A stretch of DNA of 64,000 bases from Vesta saturnalis. Lineage: Eukaryota > Arthropoda > Insecta > Coleoptera > Lampyridae. The notes under the pieces were generated by a model. The model was given only the letters and a program-made list of their open reading frames with translations. It had not been told where the DNA came from and did not search any database. The translations under genes were made by a program, and so were the position numbers. Shown here piece by piece: positions 44,511 to 53,990 of this stretch; position 1 is the stretch's first letter, and each line of letters starts with the position of its first letter. The stretch is taken from contig JARFJB010001603.1 in NCBI GenBank assembly GCA_036346205.1, positions 484,501 through 548,500 on the forward strand, read 5' to 3'.

Positions 44511-44959
44511 ATGTCCTACGCAGCTCAATCGTGGACCAAGGCTGTGGATGCACATACGGCTGTGGAACGTTTAGTTCAACATTAGTCGGCATTGGTGTTT
44601 GATACTGAACATGAGGCAGTATATGATTTAGGACGATGGTATACGGAAGAGGAATGTCACGCAATTGCAAAGAAATATGAATTGTTTAATACAGAAGTTA
44701 AGTGTGGCACAACTAGAAGATTTTATGGTAGATTTGAAGCAGTGGGAGGTTAGGGATACCAGTGGAGATGAACAGGAGAGAGAGTGTTAGTCGGTTATTA
44801 ATTGTATTTGCTCGATTAGAAAAGGATTCATTAACTGAGTGTACATTGTTTGATAAGTTATATTGTGTAAGATTGTTGAAAGTGTACAGAAGTGCGCAGA
44901 GTATGTACAAAATTTTATTGGCGGCAAATGTTGCCTCAAAACACAATTATGTGTATTAG
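44511..44959 (+). pseudogene. WTKA-family gene, copy 2, with stops and frameshift
   Basis: MSYAAQSWTKAVDAHTAVER is followed by an in-frame TAG at 44583. The frame then continues SALVFDTEHEAVYDLGRWYT, EEECHAIAKKYELFNTEVK, to a stop at 44751. The reading shifts to 44762-44959 (RLLIVFARLEKDSLTECTLF, ending VASKHNYVY). It is longer than copy 1. Function unknown. Preceded by the poly(A)/TATA junction. Confidence 0.55.
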
Positions 44960-45065
44960 GTTTAAAGAATTTTATTGTATAAATAAAAAAAAAGAAAGAT
45001 TCTAATTGTGTGCGGATTTTGCATATAAGTGTAAGAGCTCGTAGGTTAGTAATAAGTTTTGAACC

Positions 45066-45292
45066 ATGTCTGAAAGTAAAACGACGTCAGATCCTGGTAT
45101 GAAGAAGAAAATCCGAGTGTATAACTAATAAACATTATAATGAAGCGATTAAAATACCTATTAAGAAGAATGAGGACGTGTCATGGACCGTATTAAATGA
45201 AAATCAATTGAAGGAAATTGAATGTGAGAAACAAATAATAAATAAAATAGATATGATCCAGCAAATGTTAAGTGATAGCGCGAAATATGCGT
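45066..45292 (+). pseudogene. small virus-like element gene, frameshifted
   Basis: MSESKTTSDPGMKKKIRVYN is soon stopped. In another frame the text continues AIKIPIKKNEDVSWTVLNEN, then QIINKIDMIQQMLSDSAKYA-stop, which looks like a short amphipathic/coiled segment. Not recognised. Preceded by a CATATAAGTGTAAGAG box. Confidence 0.4.
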
Positions 45293-45519
45293 GAGCATAA
45301 ATGTGGAGAGGTAAATCCATATTCCCAGTTGCTAAAGCGGTGATTGTGAATTAACCAGTTGGCTTGTTTTTGAAATTGACTATCTAAGGTGTGCCATGGA
45401 AATGGGGGTTTGAATACGTAATGAGCAACTTGTTCTCCATTATATATCGCTAGCTCCTTAGGTGTAAATATGTTTCTTGCTGTGAATACTTGCACATCAA
45501 TTACTACAACCATTATCAC
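45268..45519 (-). pseudogene. fragment of a virus-like element protein (exonuclease-like by recollection)
   Basis: Open 83-codon frame on -: MIMVVVIDVQVFTARNIFTP, KELAIYNGEQVAHYVFKPPF, WLIHNHRFSNWEYGFTSP. The hydrophobic strand with D at position 8 and the FKPPFP segment recall a protein found beside capsid-like genes in arthropod genomes, possibly RNase H/exonuclease-fold. It is truncated at the C-terminus. The functional call is tentative. Confidence 0.45.
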
Positions 45520-45570
45520 ATTGTAGTAAGCACACTAATCTAAATGAATTACTTTTCTATATGATTATTA

Positions 45571-45903
45571 TTATATTTGTCTGACTGCCTTGGTTAGCCC
45601 GTTGTATGTAATTAGGCGATCATGCAGTATTACGCAGTATGCTGTAGTGTTGTTAGCTACGTTTGCAGTCGTTTCGATTTCCACTCGAACTACAACTGCT
45701 ATTAGTGGCGCTATAGATGTAAATTGAGTCGGAGTTAGCAGGGGTTGTCCTTCTGTTTGGTAATAGGATGATTGGAATTTTGAATACATTTCGTATAAGC
45801 TAGCATAGCTGCCATAATTAATGTTTAAGTTATCGTATGGATAACGTTCAGTGTTGAGAAAAACCCGAATGTTTTTGATATCGCATTTATCAAACTTGCT
45901 CAT
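45571..45903 (-). pseudogene. C-terminal part of a major-capsid-like protein
   Basis: Open frame on -: IKNIRVFLNTERYPYDNLNI, YASLYEMYSKFQSSYYQTE, LLTPTQFTSIAPLIAVVVRV, AYCVILHDRLITYN. The pattern resembles the end of capsid-like proteins annotated as 'F54H12.2-like' in invertebrates. These have been discussed as Polinton-type major capsids (family recalled, not searched). The N-terminal three quarters are absent. Confidence 0.5.
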
Positions 45904-46221
45904 ATCTTTTTCTCGACCAGTTTGAAAACCTATGATAATATATCTGGGTGTATTTAAGCCGATATATGTTTTGATAGCCCAAGTATGTTTATCTGTTCAG
46001 GTAGAGCTGGATATATGTGAGTTTCCCAACTTCTAAATGCAACCTTATCATTAACATTAAATATACTCATTGTGTGATCGTAAAACCTAGAGATTGTAAA
46101 TACGATTTATTGGCAGCTGTCAACGGCTTGATCGATAAGCGTTTACTGACTTTGGAGTTGCAACACTTTGTCTTTTTATACTTAGACTTGGCATGTTTAC
46201 ACGTACATAAATTATATCGAG

Positions 46222-46973
46222 TCACCATATTTCTTTCACATGTAGTCCTACTGTGATGACTTCCTTGTTAAACTTGATGATATCACCGTCTTGATCAACT
46301 ATTTTAAGCCTTATGGTGGAAATAGCTGATGTGTTTATAGGTAAATAAATTACATTTTGAGGGGATTCTATTATTTTATATCCAGCGGACACGCTTAGAA
46401 AGAAGTGATGAATAATGTGCGATGATTCACCATTCTTATAACTACCACTAGTTATATTACATTCGACCATTACGGAATTAATCTTTATGATATTAATCGG
46501 ATTTTCTGAAGTATGTATCTGGTTAGCCTTAGTATTTAGTTTTCTGAAATCCAAGCATTGGTCCAATAGAGTGCTCAATATTGAAATCAATATCGTGCGT
46601 CGATTTTATGATTGATTTCATAGTATTATTGTTAGTCCTGAAGTTGAGAAATCCATTAGTCTAGAATGACTGAATTAATGTATGTCTTTAAATCTTTGAT
46701 TTCGTAACGTCCTGGTGGTATTTCAATTTTATTAATGCCAAAGATTAACTTATTATTGGCGGTGTTCACGTTTTGTATAGTATTGAATGACTCAAAACTT
46801 GTAAGTCCCAATACATATTCTCCATTACCGAGATAAATTAGCAGATTGAAGTTGGACTGTAAAACAGATTCTATACCTGGAAATGTGAATGTGTATGACA
46901 TTAAGGCTACGTAATAACTAATAACTTTTAGAATACGTTGTCGTATAAAAATTGTAATACCAACTGTCCACAA
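46222..46973 (-). pseudogene. second capsid-like protein (minor capsid-type), in two frames
   Basis: On -, 46973-46656 encodes YTFTFPGIESVLQSNFNLLI, GNGEYVLGLTSFESFNTIQN, IPPGRYEIKDLKTYINSVI. After a frameshift, 46590-46222 encodes INIIKINSVMVECNITSGSY, then HHFFLSVSAGYKIIESPQNV, IYLPINTSAISTIRLKIVD, and ends VGLHVKEIW-stop. The beta-rich pattern and order fit a jelly-roll-like capsid protein partnered with the gene at 45571. It is broken by one frameshift and is an inactive fossil. Confidence 0.5.
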
Positions 46974-47099
46974 TTATATGTATTTGTGTTTTGAAGCTTA
47001 GTAAAGTTGTAGTCTATTTCATTATTGCTACCATCACTTCGGAAGTAGTTAATTAGTTCTAAGGGTGGTTTGATACGTCCATTAACTTATTATTGGCGG

Positions 47100-48890
47100 T
47101 ATCAAAATATATTATATGTTTTCAAGGTCAAGGTTGCTCACACCCTAATTCTAACCCACTTTTCTCACTAGAAAAGTAACTAGACTTGAAAAAAGTCACC
47201 AGATTGGTTTTCAAGGTCAAGATCGTTCACACTGCCTGTATATTCATCAAGGTCACGTATAGCTGCTAGACGGACCCTAACTCACCGTGCACGTACACGT
47301 CTACCGCTTCAAAGTGTATTCAAGGTCACCAAGAAATTCTGATAAATTGGCCGAGTCAAGACCGCCAGTTATTATAACAATTTTCGAGGTCACCTGCAGG
47401 GGTATTAATAGATTTTTTAAGCTCATTGTAGGTGCGTGGGATTCTTGGTATATAGGAGGATGTTCTTCAAGGGCGCGAGCATTCGCACTTAACAATTGGG
47501 GGGGAATGCTCTTAGTATATTCTGCAAGGTCACCAGAGTATCGGATAAGATCGGAGCTATCGGTTCAGGGAAACAGGTATCTGTTCGGGGAAACAGCTAC
47601 CTTTTTAATGTAAACAGTTATCTGTTCGGGGAAACAGCTGCCTGTTTAATGTAAACAGCTATCTGTTTAGGGAAACATCTATCTGTTTCGGGCAATTCTT
47701 GGCTGAGTCAAGATGTTAATTTAATTATTACAATTCTTAGAGTTCTCAAGCCCCACTTCTAGTATATTCCTCAAGGTCAAGGCCATAGAAATAACTAGTT
47801 CTGAAAAAGTCACTAGATTTGTGTTCAAGGTCAAGTGCATTGAAGGTGTGAGTAATCCTTTGAAATTGTTCAAGATCACGCCCTTTTGGCGGGAAACTTT
47901 CACCAAGCAATTCTGAGAATTTGACCGTGTCAAGACCGTGTGTTGTCAGTTATTACAACAATTTTCAAGGTCGCCTGCAGGGGTATTAAATAGATTTTTT
48001 AAGCTCATTGTAGGTGCGTGAGATTCTTGGTATATAGAAGGATGTTCTTCAAGATCGTGAGCATTCGTAGTTAACAATTGGAGGGAGATGCTCTTAGTAT
48101 ATTCTTCAAGGTCACAAGAGTATCGGATAAGTGCAGCTATCTGTTCGCGAAAACAGCTATCTGTTCGGGGAAACAGCTACCTGTTTAATGTAAACAGCTA
48201 TCTGTTCGGGAAAATAGCTGTCTGTTTAATGTAAACAGCTATCTGTTTCGGGCAATTCTTGGCTGAGTCAAGTTGTTAGTTTAGTTATTACAATTCTTAG
48301 AGTTCTGAAGCCCCACTTTTGATCCACTTTTGTCACTAGAAAAGTAACTAGATTTGAGAGTCACTAGATTGGTTTTCAAGGTCAAGGTCACTCACATTGC
48401 CTTATGTTCTTGAAGGTAACGTATATCTAGACGGATCTTAACTCACCGTGCACGTACACGTCCCCCGCTTCAAAGTGTATTCAAGGTCACCGAGAAATTC
48501 TGAGAATTTGGCCAAGTCAAGACCGTGTGTTAAGTCAGTTATAACAATTTTCAAGATGACCTGAAGGGGTATTAATTAGATTTCTTAAGCTCAATTCTTG
48601 GTGTATAGGACGATGTTCTTCAAGGTCGCGAGCGTTCGCAGTTAACAATTGCAGGGGGATACTATTAGTATATTCTTCAAGGTCACCAGAGTATCGGATA
48701 AGATCGGAGATATCTGTTCAGGGAAACATCTATCTGTTCGGGGAAACAGCTACCTGTTTAATATAAACAGCTATCTGTTTAGGGAAACAGCTATCTGCTT
48801 CGGGCAATTCTTGGCTGAGTCAAGTTGTTAATTTAGTTATTACAATTCTTAGAGTTCTTAAGCCCCACTTCTGATACACTTTTCTCACCA
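47100..48890 (+). repeat. tandem array, ~0.58-kb unit, three copies, rich in TCAAGGTCA and AAACAGCTATCTG
   Basis: The landmark TTTTTTAAGCTCATTGTAGG recurs at about 47413 and 47995, with a shortened third near 48575; CCGTGCACGTACACGTC recurs at 47285 and 48447. Each unit ends in a cluster of GGGAAACAGCTATCTGTTCG-type repeats (47560-47690, 48130-48250, 48705-48800). Exact TCAAGGTCA words start at 47122, 47211, 47247, 47320, 47771, 47825, 48106, 48376, 48382, 48481 and 48677, plus many one-base variants. Confidence 0.85.
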
Positions 48891-49130
48891 GAAAGGCAAC
48901 TAAATTTGAAAAAGTCACGTGGCAGGAAATTTTCAAGGTTACGTTGTTCAAGCAATTCTTAGAATCAAAGTTCAGGTTGAATTGAGTCAAGATCATGCAG
49001 GGGTATCTTAATCATATCCGATCTTATTCGATCTTTCCCGATCTTGTCCCACCTTATTCAAAGTTATCCGAACTTACCTGACCTTACCCGGTCTTATCAG
49101 ACCATATCCGATCCTACTCTTCAAAGTCAA
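48784..49130. repeat. left arm of large inverted repeat
   Basis: GGCAATTCTTGGCTGAGTCA through CACGTGGCAGGAAATTTTCA to an ATCCGATCTTATC minisatellite is the reverse complement of 52290-51720, with a ~300-bp deletion relative to the right arm. Confidence 0.85.
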
Positions 49131-49216
49131 ATTCTTGGAAATAAGCATTCCTAACCAATGAATTTTATAAGTCGCTGTGCGCTGGTATCATCAGGGGGGA
49201 AATCTAAACATGAAGA

Positions 49217-49610
49217 ATGAATGCTGAATCGTGGACCAAAGCTGTAGATGCACGTACGGTCGTGGAACGTTTACTTTAACATTTGACGGCATTTGCATTT
49301 GATGCTGATCATGAGGCAGTATATGGTTTAGGACTCTTTTATACGGAAGAGGAATGTCACGCTCTTTCAGGAAAATACAAAATGGTGTAAAAGTATGCGA
49401 AAAGTATTTAAAGGGCCGATATTGTCTAATATGTTTAATACAAAAGTTAAGTGCGGCACATCTAGAAGAGTTCACTCTAGATTTGAAAGAGTGGGAAGGT
49501 GGGGATACCACTGAAGATGAGGAGGGAGAAGAAAAGGAATACGAAGGGTGTTAGTCAGCTACAAATTATATTTTCTCGATTAGAAAAAGGCGTATAATAG
49601 AAATAAAGAC
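49217..49610 (+). pseudogene. WTKA-family gene, copy 3, decayed
   Basis: MNAESWTKAVDARTVVERLL is followed by an in-frame TAA and then FAFDADHEAVYGLGLFYTEE, ECHAL. Later DNA (49430-49610) parallels copy 2 in another frame (acidic tail, then RLEKGV). An AATAAAG signal and CATATAAGTTAAAGAG follow. Confidence 0.55.
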
Positions 49611-49913
49611 TTTAATTGTTGTTGTTGTTTTTCATATAAGTTAAAGAGACGTAGATTTGTATCTTAGTCTACGTCGAAAATATAGCTAAGAGGATACTAA
49701 ATCAAAGTATATGAATTTTGCATTGAAGGTCAAAGAAGTCGTGGACGTGTGCACTCCTCGTTAATCCTATAGGGCCGATCCGGACTCATGCGAGAATTGC
49801 AGTAAGTGTGTGAGAGAGAGTGCGCCAGTTCTGATCCATGTAGTTGAGTCAAGTTTGGAAAAGTCAAAAGCTTGTGTGTATCACATTAAAATTCTTAGAA
49901 AAAAGTTTCAACT

Positions 49914-50170
49914 TATATAAACCGCAGCGAGCTGTGTGGTGAGATCAATCAGTTAGCAAACATGGAATTAGCAGCTTTAAACCAAAGCGTCTATTGCAAA
50001 CCCTTAAAAATGTGTCGGACGATTTTAAATGCGTATTACCTCAACGCTTTTATAAGTATTTCAAACAAGAAACTCGAATGGAGGAATTTAAAACGCTGCT
50101 AAACACGAGGGACGTGTTCCTAAGTAGTTTGGGTGCAGTCAGAACAACAAACATAACATTCCGTTTTTAA
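49914..50170 (+). promoter_or_regulatory. core promoter and short frameshifted gene
   Basis: TATATAA (49914-49920) lies ~37 bp before an initiator TCAGTT (49949-49954) and 48 bp before ATG (49962) in CAAACATGG. The ATG frame runs only 46 codons (to 50102). From about 49980 the +1 frame is open to 50170 (LLQTLKNVSDDFKCVLPQRF, TRDVFLSSLGAVRTTNITF), suggesting one early frameshift. It ends 12 bp before the ATG of the next ORF. Confidence 0.55.
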
Positions 50171-50182
50171 TAGTGCATCAGC

Positions 50183-50851
50183 ATGCAAGCAGCAATAAAA
50201 GCTTTTCTGGAACGATCAAAACCCAGAAGTTCACCGTTATATATGGATACCCTACATAATTGCAGTAATTTGTGCAGTTGGTGCTGTCAAAGTAGTGATG
50301 GTAACAAAGAGAAGCAGGATGAAGGTTATTCTTCTCGTAAGACTGATCGATCATCATCATCATTTTTAGATAAGGATGAAGTGTATAAACAAGCAGCTAA
50401 TGAATACTTAATCGATTGCGTTTATTATAAACTATCGAATGATACTCATCATGCAAAACATACTAAAATTGGATACAGTACACACCTCAACCCTGCACCA
50501 GTAGTGCGTATGGGGTGTGGCAACTGTGATCAAAGTAATAATGTGGTATTAGAAATGAAGGAGTGGAATGAACTTCTACGATGGCATTCATATGTAGAAT
50601 TGCAATTTTTCGGATCTCAAGAAATTGAAAACAAAACCGATTGGTCAAGTGTACACGAAAAAGAAGATATAAGCTATGATCAGCATTATGGATCTCTATG
50701 TAGCAATCTTGGTATTTATTACAATTGGGAATTGATTAAAGGATGTGACAGAATGTTGAAAACTGGTATGATAGAAAACTACAACTGCTGCTCTTGCACA
50801 TTCAATGCTCATAATGTAGAACTATTCAATTTAAAGGATATAATCAGCTAG
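50183..50851 (+). CDS. intact 222-aa protein of the virus-like element, function unknown
   Basis: An uninterrupted frame starts at the first ATG (MQAAIKAFLERSKPRSSPLY). It has a Cys-rich early section (CSNLCSWCCQSSDGN), a polar linker with SSSS, then the segment PVVRMGCGNCDQSNNVVLEM. EWNELLRWHSYVELQFFGSQ follows, and the C-terminus is WELIKGCDRMLKTGMIENYN, CCSC. No signal peptide or transmembrane segment. It is the only long unbroken frame between the inverted arms, with a TATA/Inr promoter upstream and AATAAA at 50986-50991. I recall similar proteins in insect virus-like elements but cannot name a function. Confidence 0.65.
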   Translation: MQAAIKAFLERSKPRSSPLYMDTLHNCSNLCSWCCQSSDGNKEKQDEGYSSRKTDRSSSSFLDKDEVYKQAANEYLIDCVYYKLSNDTHHAKHTKIGYSTHLNPAPVVRMGCGNCDQSNNVVLEMKEWNELLRWHSYVELQFFGSQEIENKTDWSSVHEKEDISYDQHYGSLCSNLGIYYNWELIKGCDRMLKTGMIENYNCCSCTFNAHNVELFNLKDIIS

Positions 50852-50985
50852 AGATTGGAATTTCTTGAATCTTAAAATCTGGCGTGTTTTTATAAAAAGT
50901 TCATACAACAAGTTGTTGGCTACCGTCGTTTTCGTGCGCAGGAATTGTATTATCGTCCTGCTTATCTAATGTATAGCATTTACTA

Positions 50986-50991
50986 AATAAA
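50986..50991 (+). terminator. poly(A) signal
   Basis: AATAAA 135 bp after the stop codon of the 222-aa ORF. Confidence 0.5.
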
Positions 50992-51719
50992 CATATATTA
51001 ATAACTATGATTTGTTTTTGTATGATCTCAAATTTACGCATAAAAAACACCCTGCTTTATCTACCTAAGTAGGAAGTAAGTGGTGGTGGTGGTTTAGAGA
51101 ATATTCTAATCAATAAACTCCCGTTTGAATTGCATTTAACTGGTACAAAGTTAGACTATCTGTTTAAGGTAAACGGGTACCTGTTCGGTAAACCCCCGTT
51201 TTGCTACAGTGTATAGTAATAATGAGATATTAAAGAAAAAAAAAGTAAATGATTTATATATTAGCTAAATTAACCAAGCTCTTCAAGGTTAAACAATTCT
51301 TAAAAATCGAATCAGTTCGCGGAAACAAGAAAAAATGACGGGTCTGCAGACAGAGAGCTGTTATAATAGCCTCTTGCTAAACCAGGCAACACCGCATGAC
51401 CGTGAGACATGACAATACTGTAAATGCGAGACAGAAACCTGTCATTCTTCCTCCAAGAACTAATCTAAGTAGTACTAGTTAATATTACTGTCCTAACCAA
51501 GATCTAGACGAGGTAGTTTCCCCAAGAACTGGATTCGTTCCCCAAATACAGATAACCGTTGCCCCAAAACAGGTATATGTTTCTCTTATACAGATCATTC
51601 AACTAACCGGACGCTGGATCCTACATGTGGGTGATCAAGCCAGCTTCCGGATGGAGAGGTTCAGTTCTGACCCACAGAATACGAATTTCGCTCTTAGAAA
51701 TAGTAAAATAAGCATTCCT
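50992..51719. other. non-coding interior of inverted-repeat unit
   Basis: Holds more CTATCTGTTTAAGGTAAAC-like copies (51155-51200) and reversed ones (CAGATAACCGTTGCCCC, 51550-51600), but no recognisable gene. Confidence 0.5.
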
Positions 51720-52300
51720 ATCTTACCCAATTTTATCCGATCTTACCCGATCTTGCCCAATCTTATCCGATCTCTCCGATTTTAACCGATCTTATCCGAT
51801 TAAATAAGATCGGATATGATTAAGAGAACCCTGCATGACCTTGACTCAATTCAACCTGAACTTTGATTCTAAGAAATGCTTGAACAACGTAACCTTGACA
51901 ATTTCCTGCCACGTGAGCCAGACTCTCCACACATCCAATCAACTCAATCACTGTAATACGATACCTCTGCATAGGAATTAACACGTGACCTTGAGTCAGC
52001 CAAATTCCAAGAATTGCTTGGTGACCTTGAATAAACTTTGAAGCGGGGGGCGCGTACGTTCACGGTGAATTAGGATCCGTCTGGCTATACGTGACCTTGA
52101 ACAATTTCAAAGGATTACTCACACCTTCAATGCACTTCACTTTGAACACAAATCTAGTAACTTTTTCAAATCTAGTTGCTTTTCTGGTGAGAAAAGTGGA
52201 TCAGAAGTGGGGCTTGAAAACTCTAAGAATTGTAATAACTAAATTAACAACTTGACTCAGCCAAGAATTGCCGGAAACAGATAGCTGTTTACATTAAACA
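51720..52300. repeat. right arm of large inverted repeat
   Basis: Reverse complement of the 48.2-49.1 kb arm, starting with a CCGATCTTATC minisatellite. TGACCTTGA (the reverse of TCAAGGTCA) occurs at 51836, 51986, 52022 and 52092. The arm ends at GATAGCTGTTTACATTAAAC. Confidence 0.85.
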
Positions 52301-52301
52301 C

Positions 52302-52470
52302 CCATGGGGCCATCAGCAGAATTTGAATATAAAAATGGAGGAAGACAAGGAGATGCCTTATCTGCCGCACTATTTAACATCACAGTAAAAGCAAGAAACG
52401 ACAGGTCCAATAAGTACAAATATGTGCATATGCAGATGACGTAGCAATAATCAGCTTTGACATAAGAAAC
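52302..52470 (+). pseudogene. LINE reverse transcriptase scrap
   Basis: On + the text reads EFEYKNGGRQGDALSAALFN (RT box GxRQGDxLSPxLFN). In the next frame ICAYADDVAIISFD carries the catalytic YADD box. Only ~55 codons remain. It begins exactly where the inverted-repeat arm ends. Confidence 0.8.
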
Positions 52471-53768
52471 TAAACAAAATAGGAAGTGAAATAGACAATT
52501 CAGGAAAAAATCACAGTACAGGAAGCGAAGGTTTTGACCATGCAATTTTTTCAAAATCGATTTACTTGAAATTTTTACAGTAGGTAGGAATAGCCCAAGG
52601 ATCAAAATCTATATTATTCCAAAGGGCGCTTTCACCATGGGGCAGGTTGCATCCCCAGGGGTGGAAATTTTTTATTACATTTTGACAACAGGAATCAATA
52701 GAAAAATTAGTTCTAAGCAAAAAATGTTCTATACATTTTTTTGTTGTAAAATTAATACTTTTCAAGTTATTCGTGACTGAAGGTATGAGTTTTCATAAAA
52801 AAAACTATGAAGAGTAAAATTGTAGCTTATAAAAAAACAAAGAAAATGGATGGTTTTTTTACGATTGCTGTATGATCAATACGAACCGAGCTATGGCTTG
52901 TTAAAGGTTAACTCTTGTTTGTCAAACGCTAAATTTGAGAATTTCAAAGTCAAATAACGGGAAAACTATGCATTTTTCGAGGAAAACTTACATCTTTTTA
53001 AAGTATTTCAATAGACATTTCTTTTCTTTTGTCTTAGTCTAGCATAAAAATTGCGCCAGTTATGATGAAAATAAAGTCGGTCCCTACTTTTTTAAGCGAA
53101 AACAACTCCTTCATTACCACCCTAATTAAAATTAGTAGTCCCCCTTTTTGAATTTTCTTTATTGGTGTATTATTAATACATTCTAGTAGGTTGACCGATA
53201 GAATGATTAATTTTGCTGGTGGTGGAGTGATGCCCTCCAGTATATACTAATCCCGAAAGGGTAAGCAGGCCTTATCCTCTGGGGGATGAAAGAGGCCAGC
53301 AAAAGAAGATCGTAGCAGCAAACTTTATATACCGCTTATGAAGAGATTTTATCAGTTGAAATTTGCTAATTTTGAAAGTTACTTTTAACGTCTTTATAAA
53401 GCTATTTGTCCGTAATGTAAATATTTTTCTTATACATATTAATACCTATATACTCTAAAAAATTAAAAAGAATGATTCTACTCTATTTTTCAAGGTAATT
53501 GCGTGTAAAACAATACACACCATACGCAACCATAACATCTGGCTAAATAAAATAGCTTTTTGAGAATTTCATTTGCAAAACAAATTCTAAGAACTGAGTC
53601 AACAAATAGACTGCAACATTGCCATAGTGCGGATGCAATAACAGGCCAACTTTGTAAAAAGTATATTAGAATTTGTATATTAATGTAGCACCACTATCGT
53701 AAAAGTTTGATTCATCCATACAAATATTGGATACTTAGTCAGCTCTTACCAAAAAAATATAAACTGGA
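52471..53768. repeat. unassigned dispersed-repeat-like DNA
   Basis: Contains phrases typical of interspersed repeats (GGTTGCATCCCCAGGGGTGG, TAATCCCGAAAGGGTAAGCA) but no coding motif or defined ends. The - frames at 52294-52765 are not credible genes. Confidence 0.35.
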
Positions 53769-53990
53769 GTGAAACTTGAAAACATGGGATCACACTGTTG
53801 CATCCTTAGATTAGATAAAAAAAAGAGCATACCGCGCATGTATATTAGGCAATGCTTCTCTTTTGTTACCATAACCGATTCATACGCCATTGATTATGTG
53901 GTAAACAAACTGGTTAACACGGTTAAGTTTTTAGTGTTTTTTTTTTTGGTGAAAAGTTTTGTTAATGAAGTGTATTGTGAATTCTTAATA

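Larger units (their letters stand above)
43640..52300. mobile_element. decayed virus-like DNA element (Polinton/adintovirus-like)
   Basis: This region groups small + strand genes (43966-45292), capsid-like and other virus-like fragments on - (45268-46973) and a TCAAGGTCA-rich tandem array (47100-48890). An inverted repeat (48784-49130 versus 51720-52300) encloses further + strand genes (49217-50851). The - strand proteins resemble a set I recall from arthropod genomes that has been linked to Polinton-type double-jelly-roll viruses; this assignment is from memory and not verified. No polymerase B, integrase or packaging ATPase is visible. Most frames are broken, so it is an old relic or non-autonomous form. 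It is described here as a fossil only. Confidence 0.5.

Noticed and set aside
46017..46256. 79-codon + strand frame
   Set aside because: It overlaps the better supported capsid-like frames on - and shows no motif.
47287..47613. 108-codon + strand frame in the tandem array
   Set aside because: It is built from array sequence; the sister units do not keep the frame.
47100..48890. CRISPR or regulatory leader from evenly spaced short repeats
   Set aside because: Spacing follows ~0.58-kb tandem duplication; the short repeats are minisatellites and half-sites, not repeat-spacer units.
52294..52765. Two - strand frames near the LINE scrap
   Set aside because: They are antisense shadows of RT sequence and of an interspersed repeat.
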